Assembly: GCF_014648475.1 (NCBI RefSeq)
Contig: NZ_BMRE01000043.1
Location: 1 to 64,000, forward strand
DNA length: 64,000 bases
Origin: Lentzea flava
GTDB lineage: Bacteria > Actinomycetota > Actinomycetes > Mycobacteriales > Pseudonocardiaceae
Direction of reading: 5' to 3'
Shown piece by piece: positions 41,781-51,214 of this stretch. The position numbers were made by a program, and so were the translations under genes. The stretch's first letter is position 1. Each line of letters starts with the position of its first letter. Below the pieces are notes generated by a model, which saw nothing but the letters and a program-made list of their open reading frames with translations, searched no databases and was not told where the DNA came from.

Positions 41781-42885
41781 CGTGCTCGATCCGCGTCGGG
41801 TCGAGTCCGGTCAGCTCTGCGACCCGGCGCAACCGGTAGTCCACGGTGTTGGGGTGCACGTGCAGCTCGGTCGCGGCAGGCCGTCGTGACCCGCGCCGGA
41901 GGTAGACCTCCAGCGTCTGCACCAGTTCGCCGGACAACGGCGCCACGACGGCGGCGAGCGGTTCCAGCGCCGCGCTCGGCCTGGACAGCTGGTACTCCAG
42001 CAGGACGTCGGTGAGCCGGTACACGCCCGGCTCACCGGCCCGCACCGCGACGTCGAGCACTTCCCGCGCGAGCCCGGCGGCGGCCGCGATCCCGGAGGGC
42101 GGGGCCGCGACCGCCGCCACCGTCAACGGAACTCCCGCGGCACGGGCCACGTCCGCCACGATCCGGTCCACCCGCTCGTCCTCGCCGGGCAGCAACGCGA
42201 TGCCGCCGTCCGGGGTGAGCGACGACAGCACCGGCTCGCGGCTGTGCCGTTCCAGCTCCGTGCGCAGCCTCCTCAGCTTGCGGCGGGCCGCGATCACCGC
42301 GTCGACACCGTCGAGCAGCTCGTCGGGGTGCGGCGGAACGTGCAGCGCCAGCACGACGTGCGGCCCGGACGCCTCACGCGTGCCCGCGAGCAGCTCCGCC
42401 AGCAACGTGTGCCGTGCGGACCGCTCGTCGTCGAACATCGTCTGCCGCTCGTCGAGATACCCCGCGCTCACCACCGGCGTCACGAGCTGGAGGTATCGCA
42501 GCGCCAACGCGTTGAGCCGCAACACGTCGCCGACCTCCTCCGGCCGCGCCTGCGGCACCAGCGCCTCCCACACGACCTGGATGCCCACGTGGTACGCGGT
42601 GAGCACCACGTCGATCGGCACACCCTCCTCGGCTCGACGTGCCGCCGACTCGCGCAGGAACCGCAGCTCCTCCTCGGACGGCAGCTGCCCGGAACCGAGC
42701 ACCGCGGCGAACGCCCGCAGCGCGTGCTCGGTGACGCGCGCGATGTCGCCGGACAGCTCCTCGGCTGGCAGCTGCCGGTACGCGGGCACGCGTTCGACGA
42801 TCTCCGCGAGCACCTGCCGCACGAACGAGGGCATCTCCACGGCGAGCCGGTCGGCCACCGGCCGTCCACCGATCACATAGGACAT
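41734..42885 (-). CDS. PucR/CdaR-family transcriptional regulator
   Basis: Regulator of 383 residues with a C-terminal PucR HTH_30 domain (ATELHVHPNTVDYRLRRVAE, about residues 335-355) and an N-terminal RsbRD-like helical domain (about 15-160). The middle is a degenerate GGDEF-like sensor region. Such proteins activate adjacent catabolic or specialised genes; no obvious target adjoins it. It converges on the esterase gene and follows the lysyl-oxidase gene on the same strand by 16 bp. Confidence 0.87.
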   Translation of the reverse strand: MSYVIGGRPVADRLAVEMPSFVRQVLAEIVERVPAYRQLPAEELSGDIARVTEHALRAFAAVLGSGQLPSEEELRFLRESAARRAEEGVPIDVVLTAYHVGIQVVWEALVPQARPEEVGDVLRLNALALRYLQLVTPVVSAGYLDERQTMFDDERSARHTLLAELLAGTREASGPHVVLALHVPPHPDELLDGVDAVIAARRKLRRLRTELERHSREPVLSSLTPDGGIALLPGEDERVDRIVADVARAAGVPLTVAAVAAPPSGIAAAAGLAREVLDVAVRAGEPGVYRLTDVLLEYQLSRPSAALEPLAAVVAPLSGELVQTLEVYLRRGSRRPAATELHVHPNTVDYRLRRVAELTGLDPTRIEHVTLLAAALAARRARP

Positions 42886-42901
42886 CAGCCGATTCTGACG
42901 G

Positions 42902-43867
42902 CTAACGCGACCCGCGCCAGGGCTCGCCGGCGCAACGGATCTTGCCGGGGCACCCGCGCAGCAGCTTCACCACGGGCGGCCGGGTGATCTTCTCCGGTGC
43001 GTGCGTCGCGCCGCCCGGCCATTGCACCTTGATGGCCATGGACGACGCGTTGTTGTCGTAGTTCTTCTCCAGCAGCACGCGGTCGGGGTTCGCGACCGTG
43101 ACGACGTCGTAGATCCCGGAGGCGACACGGGTGATGTCGAGCCACTGGAACTCCACCCGGTACTTGTAGTCGTCGCCCTTGCCGACGGAGATCCCGAAGA
43201 ACACGTCCAGCGCTTCCGGGTTGTGGTGCTGGCACTTGTGGCCGTCGAGCTCGTGTGCGAGCGCGCCGGTGTAGCTGTCGCGGTCGCCTGGCCGGTGGGC
43301 CAGCGATCCCGCGTCGGCGTTGGTGTAGCGGTCGCCCAGGCAGAAGCCGTTCTTGCGGTCGGTCACGACCGTCTCGCCGGACGGGGTCCGCAGCTGGAAG
43401 TACTCGAAGCCCATCAGGTGCCAGTGCTCGTGGGCGGCGGCCGGCTCGTAGTACGACCAGGTGGAGGTGTGGTGCTGCGCCTCGGCGAACGTCATCGGGA
43501 TCGGTCCGTCCACATCGGACTGAATCGCCTGGCGCACGGCCATGCGCGGCTGGGCGGTGCTGTCGCGGTGGGCGTGCACGAGGAACGGTCCGTCGCCGAT
43601 GTTGTCCACCGAAGTGGTGAACCTGAGGCGCACCGCCCTGATGTCGCCCTCGTCGACGCAGGGGCCACCCGGCGAGGACGGGTCGGTCACCAGGCAGACG
43701 TCCCAGGCCTCGCATTTGCTCGCGTCGCCGTCGTATCCGCCAGGGCAGCCGACGGGAGCCTGCCTCAGGTCGGGCAGCATCGGCGTGGCGGCGTGGGACG
43801 ACGCGGTGAGTGCGGAAGCGGTGATCGCGGCGATGACCACCGCGACGGGTCTCTTGAACACCGTCAC
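42902..43867 (-). CDS. Secreted lysyl oxidase-family copper enzyme
   Basis: Lysyl-oxidase-like protein of 321 residues with an N-terminal signal peptide (cleavage near SSHAA). The copper-binding motif is HEHWHLMGFEYFQL, and the downstream region has the conserved CLGDRY, TDRKNGFC and YDNNAS elements. In animals lysyl oxidase oxidises peptidyl lysine through a lysine tyrosylquinone cofactor; the role of bacterial homologues, present in some actinomycetes, is not settled. It is divergent from the UDP-GlcNAc epimerase gene. Confidence 0.87.
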   Translation of the reverse strand: MTVFKRPVAVVIAAITASALTASSHAATPMLPDLRQAPVGCPGGYDGDASKCEAWDVCLVTDPSSPGGPCVDEGDIRAVRLRFTTSVDNIGDGPFLVHAHRDSTAQPRMAVRQAIQSDVDGPIPMTFAEAQHHTSTWSYYEPAAAHEHWHLMGFEYFQLRTPSGETVVTDRKNGFCLGDRYTNADAGSLAHRPGDRDSYTGALAHELDGHKCQHHNPEALDVFFGISVGKGDDYKYRVEFQWLDITRVASGIYDVVTVANPDRVLLEKNYDNNASSMAIKVQWPGGATHAPEKITRPPVVKLLRGCPGKIRCAGEPWRGSR

Positions 43868-43948
43868 ACATTAGTTGCGCTGCAACGGTTTCTCTCACCA
43901 TCGACACAACGCCTCACCCGATCGACTGACAGGACAACGGAAACAGGC

Positions 43949-45112
43949 GTGCCGAGAACTAGTGTGCGGCCGGTGAGAAGAGGCTCCATCACCCTGGTGT
44001 GCGGCACGAGGCCCGAACTGATCAAGCTCGCTCCGCTCATCCGCCGGTTCGGCGAGGACGCCACCGTCGTCTACACAGGACAGCACTACGACCAGTCGAT
44101 GTACTCGCGCATCCGCCAGGACATCGCGGAACCGGGCAGCTTCGTCGAGCTGGGCCTCGGCGGCGGGCGCCGGGGCGCGCAGCTGGGCAACGCCGTGGCG
44201 GCACTGGACGCGCACTTCGCCGAAGAACCACCCGATGTGGTGATCGTGCAGGGCGACACGACCTCCGCGCTCGCGGGTGCGTTGGCCGCCAACGCGAACG
44301 ACGTGCCGCTGGTGCACGTCGAGGCGGGCCTGCGCAGCTACGACCGGGCGATGCCGGAGGAGCACAACAGGGTCGCCATCGACCACCTCGCCGACCTCTG
44401 CTGCGCCCCGACGCCGATCAACTTCACCAACCTGGTGGCGGAGGGCGTTGCCGCGGACCGGATCACCGTCACCGGCAACACGGTCGTGGAAGCGCTGGAG
44501 GAAGCCCTTCCCGGCGCCGACGAGTCGCGGGCGCTGATCGCCGGGCTGGGGCTCGAAGCGGATTCGTACGTGCTCGCCACGATCCACCGGCCGGAGAACG
44601 TCGACTGCCGGGAGAACCTCGGCACGATCCTCGGCGAGCTCGCCGGGCTGCCGTTGCCGGTCGTGCTGCCGCTGCACCCGCGCACCGCGAAGCAGGTCGC
44701 GGCGTTCGGCCTCGGCCGGTTGCTCGCCGGGCTGCACGTCCTCGAACCCCAGTCGTACAAGGACTTCCTGTCGCTCGCGCGCTGGGCTGCCGTGCTCGTC
44801 TCCGACTCCGGTGGCGTGCAGGAGGAGGTCAGCGTCCTCAAACGGCCGGTCGTCGTCGTCCGCCGCAGCACCGAACGGCCCGAGATCGAGGGCACGTTCG
44901 GCACGCTCGTGCCGCCGGGCCCCCGAGTGCGGGCCGAGGTGCTCAAGTGGCTCGACGACGTGAGCGGGCACCGCACCCGGCTGGCCGGCATCGCGTCGCC
45001 CTACGGCACCGGTTCGCCGTCCGGGCTCATCGAGGCCGCGGTGCGCAGGATGGTCTCCGACACCCGGTTCGCCAGCCCGGCACTGGAGTTCCAGCTCGTC
45101 ACCGAGGGGTAG
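43949..45112 (+). CDS. wecB: UDP-N-acetylglucosamine 2-epimerase (non-hydrolysing)
   Basis: Converts UDP-GlcNAc to UDP-ManNAc for surface polysaccharides; about 387 residues. Family landmarks are VCGTRPELIKLAPLI, TGQHYDQSM, VQGDTTSALAGAL, HVEAGLRSYDRAMPEEHNR, TIHRPENVD and SDSGGVQEEV. The start is uncertain: GTG 43949, 43964 or 43973 are in frame; 43949 has the best upstream purine tract. The 3' end overlaps the converging oxidoreductase gene by 112 bp. It opens the polysaccharide region. Confidence 0.9.
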   Translation: MPRTSVRPVRRGSITLVCGTRPELIKLAPLIRRFGEDATVVYTGQHYDQSMYSRIRQDIAEPGSFVELGLGGGRRGAQLGNAVAALDAHFAEEPPDVVIVQGDTTSALAGALAANANDVPLVHVEAGLRSYDRAMPEEHNRVAIDHLADLCCAPTPINFTNLVAEGVAADRITVTGNTVVEALEEALPGADESRALIAGLGLEADSYVLATIHRPENVDCRENLGTILGELAGLPLPVVLPLHPRTAKQVAAFGLGRLLAGLHVLEPQSYKDFLSLARWAAVLVSDSGGVQEEVSVLKRPVVVVRRSTERPEIEGTFGTLVPPGPRVRAEVLKWLDDVSGHRTRLAGIASPYGTGSPSGLIEAAVRRMVSDTRFASPALEFQLVTEG

Positions 45113-46284
45113 ACGTGCGCGGTGGTGGCGAGCAGCAGCCGCGTGCCCGCCACCTCCACCGCAGGCTGCTGGGCGAGGTATCCCACCGGGTAGACGGGTT
45201 CCACGAACGGCGCGCGGAAGACGTGCACCTCCTCGACATCCGCGCCGGGGTGCAGCAACCGCAGCTGCTCGGTCCACCTGGCGGCGATCGCGTGCTCGTC
45301 CTCGGAGAACAGCGCGGAGTCCCGGTCGGTGTAGCGCATGACGTACGCGAGGTGCCGCCCGTCGACCGGCCCGGTGAGCGGTGACATCTCGACGACGCCG
45401 TCGAACTCGGTGCCCGACCGCAGCACCGGCGTCCAGTAGTGGCCGGACAACGGCTGACGCAGCACGAACAGCGCGTTCACGACGCCCTGGTACCGCAGGC
45501 TCACCTGCGGCAGCAGCGGTGCCAGCTCGGCGTCGGCCACCTGCCGCAACGCGGGCAGCGGCAGCGTGGACACGATCCGGTCGGCCTCGATCGTCTCGCC
45601 GTCGAGCTCGATGATTCCGTTGCGCACCACCCGGACCGGAGCGGACGTGCGCACGATCCCGCCGTGCGCCTCGATCGAGGCCCGCAGCGCGTCGATGATC
45701 GACTTGTAGCCGCCGCGCGGATAGCCGCGCACGGCGACGTTGCTCTCCCTGCCCAGCCGCTGCCACAGGTACAACGCGGGCACGTCGCCGAACGCCGCAC
45801 CGAACTTCGACCCGAACAGGGGACCGAAGAGATCACGCCAGACCCGGTCGCCGTACAGGCCGCGCAACCAGTCCTCGGTGCGCAGGTTGTCGAGGTCCTT
45901 GCCCTTGCCGAGCCTGCGCAGCAGCACCGACACCGCGCCGAACCTGATGCGGTCGACGACACCCAATGCGGTGAATCGCATCAGGTCCAGGGCCGAGTTG
46001 AACGGGTAGTGGCGGCCCTCGACGATCATGCCCATGCTGGTGCGCTCCCAGCGGACGTCGTCGCGCAGCCCGACCTCTCCCAGCAGGGCCAGCAGATCGT
46101 CGTCCGTCGGCATCACGCAGTGGTAGAAGCGCTCCAGCCACCTGTCGTGCCACGGGAAGAACGTGCCGAGGCCACCGAGCTGGCCGGTGGCCTCCAGCAA
46201 CGTCACCGGCGTGCCGGCGCGGGCGAGGCGGTGCGCCACGGCGAGGCCGCAGATGCCGCCGCCGATCACGACCGTGGTCATCAC
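45001..46284 (-). CDS. FAD-dependent oxidoreductase, protoporphyrinogen-oxidase/amine-oxidase fold
   Basis: FAD enzyme of 427 residues with the dinucleotide motif VVIGGGICGLAVAHRLA at the N-terminus and the downstream FYHCVMPTDDDLLALLGEVG typical of NAD(P)-binding Rossmann proteins found in sugar and lipid-linked pathways. A C-terminal FAD segment reads LLLATTAHVYPSVTSWN. It overlaps the GT2 gene start by four bases (ATGA), so the two form an operon, probably modifying a polyprenyl-linked sugar or related glycan. The substrate is not predictable. Confidence 0.82.
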   Translation of the reverse strand: MMTTVVIGGGICGLAVAHRLARAGTPVTLLEATGQLGGLGTFFPWHDRWLERFYHCVMPTDDDLLALLGEVGLRDDVRWERTSMGMIVEGRHYPFNSALDLMRFTALGVVDRIRFGAVSVLLRRLGKGKDLDNLRTEDWLRGLYGDRVWRDLFGPLFGSKFGAAFGDVPALYLWQRLGRESNVAVRGYPRGGYKSIIDALRASIEAHGGIVRTSAPVRVVRNGIIELDGETIEADRIVSTLPLPALRQVADAELAPLLPQVSLRYQGVVNALFVLRQPLSGHYWTPVLRSGTEFDGVVEMSPLTGPVDGRHLAYVMRYTDRDSALFSEDEHAIAARWTEQLRLLHPGADVEEVHVFRAPFVEPVYPVGYLAQQPAVEVAGTRLLLATTAHVYPSVTSWNSSAGLANRVSETILRTAASMSPDGEPVP

Positions 46285-47114
46285 AGCTCCCGGTACGGGG
46301 CCGGGGTGAGCCGGTCGCGCGCCAGCAGCCGGACGTACTGCACGATCGTGCGGCGCAGCTTCAGCTTGCTGGGGCCCTGCTTGCGGTCGTAGCGCAGCTC
46401 CAGCGGCACCTCGGTGATCACCGGGTGGCAGTGCCGGAGCTTGAGCAGCAGCTCGACCATGCAGGCGAATCCGCGCTCCTCGACGAGCCGCTCGCCCCAG
46501 TGCGTGCTGGCGCGGGTCAGCAGGCTCACCCGGTAGGCGCGGAAGCCGCTCGTGAAGTCGTGCACGTCGACCAGCCCGAGCACGCGGCGGAACAGCACGG
46601 CGGCACCGCGCGAGAGCATCCGGCGGAACAGCGGGGCGGTCTTGTCGTCACCGCCGTCGACGAACCGGGAGCAGATCACCACGTCGGCCCCGGCGAGGAT
46701 CTCGTTGCCCAGCTTGGTGATCAGCGCGGGGTCGTGTGTGTCGTCGGCGTCCATGACGACGATGAAGTCGTCCTCCTCGGCGTCGCTCAACGCCGCCTTC
46801 AGTCCGGTTTGGACTGCCTGGCCCAGGCCGAGGTTCACCGGGTGGCGCACCAGCCGGACGTCCAGGCCCGCCACGTCGATCGCGTCGACCACGTCAGCGG
46901 TCCCGTCCGACGACCCGTCGTCGACGACCCAGGCCGTGACCCGCTCGGTGCGGCTCACCTCGGCGATGCGGCGCAGCAACGACGGCAGCGACGCGGCCTC
47001 GTTGTAGGCGGGCAGCACGACGTGCGCCCGGCCGCGCACCGGCGCGGTGACCGTTGTGGCGGGTCTTGGACCGGGTGTCGGCGAGGTGTGGACCTCGCGT
47101 CCGGCGACTGACAT
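46281..47114 (-). CDS. Family 2 glycosyltransferase (dolichyl-phosphate-mannose-synthase-like)
   Basis: GT-A glycosyltransferase of 277 residues. VVLPAYNEAASLPSLLRRI opens the nucleotide-sugar domain, VVDDGSSDGT follows, the DxD motif is VVMDADDTHDP, and the acceptor region includes DFTSGFRAYR. It resembles polyprenyl-phosphate hexose synthases but lacks C-terminal membrane helices, so the acceptor is unsure. It shares a 236-bp divergent promoter region with the sugar-transferase gene at 47351. Confidence 0.88.
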   Translation of the reverse strand: MSVAGREVHTSPTPGPRPATTVTAPVRGRAHVVLPAYNEAASLPSLLRRIAEVSRTERVTAWVVDDGSSDGTADVVDAIDVAGLDVRLVRHPVNLGLGQAVQTGLKAALSDAEEDDFIVVMDADDTHDPALITKLGNEILAGADVVICSRFVDGGDDKTAPLFRRMLSRGAAVLFRRVLGLVDVHDFTSGFRAYRVSLLTRASTHWGERLVEERGFACMVELLLKLRHCHPVITEVPLELRYDRKQGPSKLKLRRTIVQYVRLLARDRLTPAPYREL

Positions 47115-47350
47115 GGAGCCCCCATTTCATCGGGTCTCAGTGCGGCGGCGAGAATTATTCGCACGCCCGGCCGTAAATTGCGGGCGACCCCTGGCTGACT
47201 TTCGCTCGGCGGCGGGGAGCGGAAGGCTGGACTGATTTCGGATGTAATTCGAAAGGGGTACGAGTGTTCCTCGAACGGGTGACGACGGGGCTCGCTGCCG
47301 TCATTCTCGGGACATTTTCCTGCAAGATGATCTCGATCGGGTGAATTCGG

Positions 47351-48793
47351 ATGAGACAAAGCGCTGAGGCGGAGTCGAGCGTGGGTCTTCCCCTGGAAGA
47401 GTGGTTCGCGGGAGAGCTGACCGCGCCGATGGAGCCGGTTCGTGACGGCACCCGGCCGCGCGGTCTGCTCGGCCGGGTGAACGGGGTGGCGGTGCTGCTC
47501 GTCGTGGTCGACGTGGTCGCGTTGGTCGCGACGGCGTCGTCCACCGCGGTGAGCGCGGCCGTGGCGGTGCTGCTTGCGGGCGTGCTGCTCGGCGTCCGCG
47601 CGTCCGGGCGGATCTACCGCAGGCGGCTGCAGCTGTCGTGGCTGCACGACCTGCCGCGCTCGCTCGCCACGACGGCGATCGCGTTCGCCGCGGTGAGCGT
47701 GCTGCTGCTGGCCGCGGGGTGGCCGCCGGAGGTGTTGCTGCAGCTCAAGGTGGCTGTCGTCAGTTTCACCCTGGTGGGTGAACCGGCCAGACTGGCGGTG
47801 TTCGCGTTCGGGCGGTGGTGCCGTCGCCGGTTCGACCGCTGCGACCGGACCATCGTGATCGGCGCGGGCAAGGTCGGCGTGGACCTCGCCGAAGTCATGC
47901 TGCGTCACCCCGAGTACGGCCTGCGCCCCGTCGGGTTCATCGACCCCGACCCGCCCGGCGACCGCAAGTTTCCGGTCGCCCTGCTGCGCGACGACCTGGC
48001 CACGGCGATCGACCGCCTCGGGGTGGGCACCGTGGTCATCGCGTTCTCGCACGCCGTCGACTCACCGCTGGTCGACGCGGCCGTGACGGCGCACCGGCTC
48101 GGCTGCTCGACGCTCGTGGTGCCGAGGATGTTCGAGCTGCACCAGGACGGGCCCGACGTCGAACGGCTGCGCAGCTACCCGTTGCTGAGGCTGAGCACCG
48201 CGCCGACCACCAGGCCGACGTGGTGGATCAAGCGCCTGGTCGAGCGGGGGCTCGCACTGGTCGCGCTGGTGCTGCTGGCGCCGGTGATCGGGCTGTGCGC
48301 GCTGGCGGTGCTGCTGGAGAGCGGCCGGCCGATCATCTTCAAGCAGGTCCGCGTCGGCATGGACGACCAGAAGTTCGTGATCTACAAGCTGCGCAGCGTC
48401 CGGCAGACCGGCGTGGACGACTCGGACGTCCGGTGGTCGGTGGTCGGCGACTCGCGGGTCGGGCCCGTCGGCGCGTTCCTGCGCCGCACCTCGCTCGACG
48501 AGCTGCCGCAGCTGTGGAACATCCTGCGCGGTGACATGTGCATTGTCGGGCCGCGGCCGGAAAGGCCGGGTTTCGTTCGCCAGTTCTCCGCGATCCACGA
48601 ACTATACTGGGCCCGCCATCGAGTACCCACCGGATTGACCGGGCTCGCCCAGGTTCACGGATTGAGAGGGGACACCTCGATCGTGGACAGATCTCGGTAC
48701 GACAACTACTACATCGCAAATTGGTCGCTGTGGCTGGACGTCAAAATCGTGCTGTTGACGGTGGGTGAGCTGTGTTGCCGAAGGAATCGCTGA
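47351..48793 (+). CDS. Initiating polyprenyl-phosphate sugar transferase
   Basis: Integral-membrane glycosylphosphotransferase of 480 residues (WbaP/CpsE-like) that begins a polysaccharide repeat unit on undecaprenyl phosphate. Four N-terminal helices precede a CoA-binding-like domain (TIVIGAGKVGVDLAEVMLRH) and the C-terminal bacterial sugar transferase domain with KQVRVGMDDQKFVIYKLRS and DELPQLWNILRGDMCIVGPR. Its stop overlaps the next gene by 22 bp. Confidence 0.9.
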   Translation: MRQSAEAESSVGLPLEEWFAGELTAPMEPVRDGTRPRGLLGRVNGVAVLLVVVDVVALVATASSTAVSAAVAVLLAGVLLGVRASGRIYRRRLQLSWLHDLPRSLATTAIAFAAVSVLLLAAGWPPEVLLQLKVAVVSFTLVGEPARLAVFAFGRWCRRRFDRCDRTIVIGAGKVGVDLAEVMLRHPEYGLRPVGFIDPDPPGDRKFPVALLRDDLATAIDRLGVGTVVIAFSHAVDSPLVDAAVTAHRLGCSTLVVPRMFELHQDGPDVERLRSYPLLRLSTAPTTRPTWWIKRLVERGLALVALVLLAPVIGLCALAVLLESGRPIIFKQVRVGMDDQKFVIYKLRSVRQTGVDDSDVRWSVVGDSRVGPVGAFLRRTSLDELPQLWNILRGDMCIVGPRPERPGFVRQFSAIHELYWARHRVPTGLTGLAQVHGLRGDTSIVDRSRYDNYYIANWSLWLDVKIVLLTVGELCCRRNR

Positions 48794-50157
48794 CAGGTCG
48801 TGCACTCGCGCGGTCCCTGGTGGCACTGCTGGTGTTCTCCACGACCGCCTGCACGTTCCTGTCGGTCGACGAGAGAGCCGCGCAGGAGAGCCTCGCTCCG
48901 CCGGAACCGTCGATCGTCAGCGGTCCTCCGCCGAAACCGCTCGCGCCGTGCGCGTGGTGGTACGGCATCGGGGCGAAGCCCACGTCGCTCCAGCTCAAGT
49001 TCGCCGCGCAGCACTTCAGCCTCGTGGTGCTGAACTCGTGGGAGACGGCGGCCCTCAGGCGGCTGCGTCAGCTGAACCCCAAGGTGAAAGTGCTGGTGTA
49101 CAAGGACTTCTCCAGCACCCGCAACTACCCCGGCACCGTCGACAACGGCGTCGACGCGAAGTACCTGCCGACCGGGCTCGGGTACGTCGCCACGGAGAAG
49201 GCCCATCCCGAGTGGTTCGCCGTCGACACCGCGGACCAGCGGATCGAGTGGAAGGGCTACGAGAAGCACTGGCAGATGACGGTGTGGACCGAGGCCTACC
49301 AACGCGCGTGGACGACGGCCGTGGTCGAGGAGGTCGTCCGCGAGGGCTGGGACGGAGTGCTGGCGGACAACGACTTCAGCTCGCTCAGGTTCTACTCGCC
49401 TGCAGTGCTCAAGGGCACCGCCGACGTCGAGGCCACCGACCGGCTGCTGCGCGACGGCTTCGACTCGTTCCTCGGCATCGCGGGTGACGAGCTGCAGAAG
49501 GCCGGGAAGATGCTGATCCCCAACGTGTCCGAGTCGCACCTGCGGCCGGGCCGGTGGACCGCGCACTCCCGGTACGACGGCGCGATGGAGGAGAACTTCG
49601 GGCTGCGCGACGACGGCGGCACCGGCGAGCTGCTCACGTTCCGCGGCAACGAGTGGAAGGAACTGCGCGCCCAGGCCGCGCTCGGCGAGTCGTGGCTGCT
49701 GCTGGTCACGCACACCACGAGCTCGCGCGAGGAACGCGTCGGCTACGCCACGGCGGCGCTGCTCGCCGGGCCGTACACGTGCTGGAACGGTGCGGCTCCC
49801 GACTACAAGAACCCGGCGTGGTCGCAGTACCAGGAGGCCGGTCTCGGCGAGGCGGTCGAGACGGCGAACCGGTTGTCCAACGGGGTGTGGACCCGCGGCT
49901 TCAGCAACGGCTGGGTGGCGGTGAACCCGACCGGCAAACCGGCTCAGGTGACGCCGCCGGCCGGGTTGGTGGACATCAACGGGGTGCCGGTGCCGGGGCC
50001 GTTCGAGCTGCCCGGCGCGGACGCCAAGGTGCTCGTCAAGCCGAAGGCTCCCGGCGTCACCACGACTCCGCCGGTCAAGCCGCCGACGGTGCCGACGACC
50101 ACGACGACGACCACCCCGCCGGTTCCTCCGAAACCGGCGGAGACGCCGGTCAGCTGA
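48772..50157 (+). CDS. Secreted lipoprotein, putative glycoside hydrolase (GHL15-like)
   Basis: A 461-residue extracytoplasmic protein with a lipoprotein signal (lipobox TTAC) and a TIM-barrel-like region resembling the putative glycoside hydrolase families that include GHL15: VKVLVYKDFSSTRN, EWFAVDTADQRIEWKGYEKH and a carboxylate segment WDGVLADNDFSS. From about residue 430 the tail is Thr/Pro-rich (TTTTTTTPPVPP). GTG 48772 overlaps the sugar-transferase gene, so it likely processes or trims the same polysaccharide. The hydrolase role is inferred. Confidence 0.72.
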   Translation: MLPKESLTGRALARSLVALLVFSTTACTFLSVDERAAQESLAPPEPSIVSGPPPKPLAPCAWWYGIGAKPTSLQLKFAAQHFSLVVLNSWETAALRRLRQLNPKVKVLVYKDFSSTRNYPGTVDNGVDAKYLPTGLGYVATEKAHPEWFAVDTADQRIEWKGYEKHWQMTVWTEAYQRAWTTAVVEEVVREGWDGVLADNDFSSLRFYSPAVLKGTADVEATDRLLRDGFDSFLGIAGDELQKAGKMLIPNVSESHLRPGRWTAHSRYDGAMEENFGLRDDGGTGELLTFRGNEWKELRAQAALGESWLLLVTHTTSSREERVGYATAALLAGPYTCWNGAAPDYKNPAWSQYQEAGLGEAVETANRLSNGVWTRGFSNGWVAVNPTGKPAQVTPPAGLVDINGVPVPGPFELPGADAKVLVKPKAPGVTTTPPVKPPTVPTTTTTTTPPVPPKPAETPVS

Positions 50158-51214
50158 GTTCGCGGTAGAGCTCCAGGTGCCGCTGGGCGCAGACCTCGGG
50201 ACTGAAGCGTTCCTTCGCCCGCTCGGCCAGCAGCCGGCCCGTCCAGGCCGGGTCGGGGTCGGCGAAGAGCGCGCGCAGCTGCTTCGTCAGCGAGGTCGCG
50301 TCACCCGGTGAGGCGAGGCGGAGTGCGGTGCCCGGAACGTCGAGCATGTCCGCCACACCGCCGGTGTCCGTTGCCACCACCGGCTTTCCGGCCGTCATCG
50401 CCTCGGCGACGACGAGTGGCTGCTGCTCCATTGTGGACGGCAGCACCAGTGCGTCGTGCTTGCGCAGCAGCTCCGGTACGTCCGCGCGGAAGCCGAGGAA
50501 CTCGACGGGGAGACCTTCCGCGAGCTGTTCGCACCTCGCGCGCAGCGGGCCGTCGCCGACGACGGTGAGCGTCGCGTCCGGGGGCATCGCGCCGGGCAGT
50601 GCCTCGAGCAGCGTGGGCAAGCCCTTGCGTTCCACCAGAAGACCGACGAACAGCAGACGGCGCACCGGCGTGGTGGGCGGCTCGGCGGCGCCGAGCGGGA
50701 CGCAGTTGTCGATGTGGGCGATGCGGTGGGCGGGCACGCGCAACCGTTCGCGGAGGAACTTGCCCATCGCGGGGGAGGGCACCACCGTGCGGTCGACGCG
50801 GCGCGCGACGAGGGCGTCCGCGGCGAGCACGGTCATCGTGTAGGTCGACGGCCTCGGTGCCCGTGCGGCGCCGCGGAACCACGGCTCGCTCACGTCGTCC
50901 GGCACGCCGTGATACGTGTGCACGACCGGGATGTCGCCGAGCCCGGCGCAGACGAGGCCGCTGCGGCGGTCCTGCGCGTGCACGACATCCGGTTGCCACG
51001 CCCGCAAAGCCGCACGGGCCTGCCGGCTGGCGCGCAGATCACCCTTGCGCGGCACGGAGACCTCCTCGTGCTCGACGAGGTGCGCGTCGCGTGCCGGAAC
51101 GGGACCGAACACCTTGACCTCGGCCTCACCGCTCGCCTGCAGCGCCGCGGCGAGCCGGACGGCGACGTCGACCGGGCCACCCCGGTCCTGGGTCAGCAGG
51201 TACGCGACCCTCAT
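50150..51214 (-). CDS. Family 4 glycosyltransferase
   Basis: GT-B glycosyltransferase of 354 residues. N-terminal DRGGPVDVAVRLAAAL and VVHAQDRRSGLV match the acceptor domain; RLLFVGLLVERKGLPTLLEA and the donor-site E(x7)E region ALVLPSTMEQQPLVVAEAM match the GT4 signature. It is the last gene of the minus-strand polysaccharide operon, overlapping the preceding gene by ATGA and the converging GHL15-like gene by eight bp. Confidence 0.9.
   Translation of the reverse strand: MRVAYLLTQDRGGPVDVAVRLAAALQASGEAEVKVFGPVPARDAHLVEHEEVSVPRKGDLRASRQARAALRAWQPDVVHAQDRRSGLVCAGLGDIPVVHTYHGVPDDVSEPWFRGAARAPRPSTYTMTVLAADALVARRVDRTVVPSPAMGKFLRERLRVPAHRIAHIDNCVPLGAAEPPTTPVRRLLFVGLLVERKGLPTLLEALPGAMPPDATLTVVGDGPLRARCEQLAEGLPVEFLGFRADVPELLRKHDALVLPSTMEQQPLVVAEAMTAGKPVVATDTGGVADMLDVPGTALRLASPGDATSLTKQLRALFADPDPAWTGRLLAERAKERFSPEVCAQRHLELYRELS

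Noticed and set aside
43001..43948. In-frame upstream extension of wecB
   Set aside because: It runs antisense to the lysyl-oxidase gene and lacks epimerase similarity; the conserved protein begins near VCGTRPELIK.
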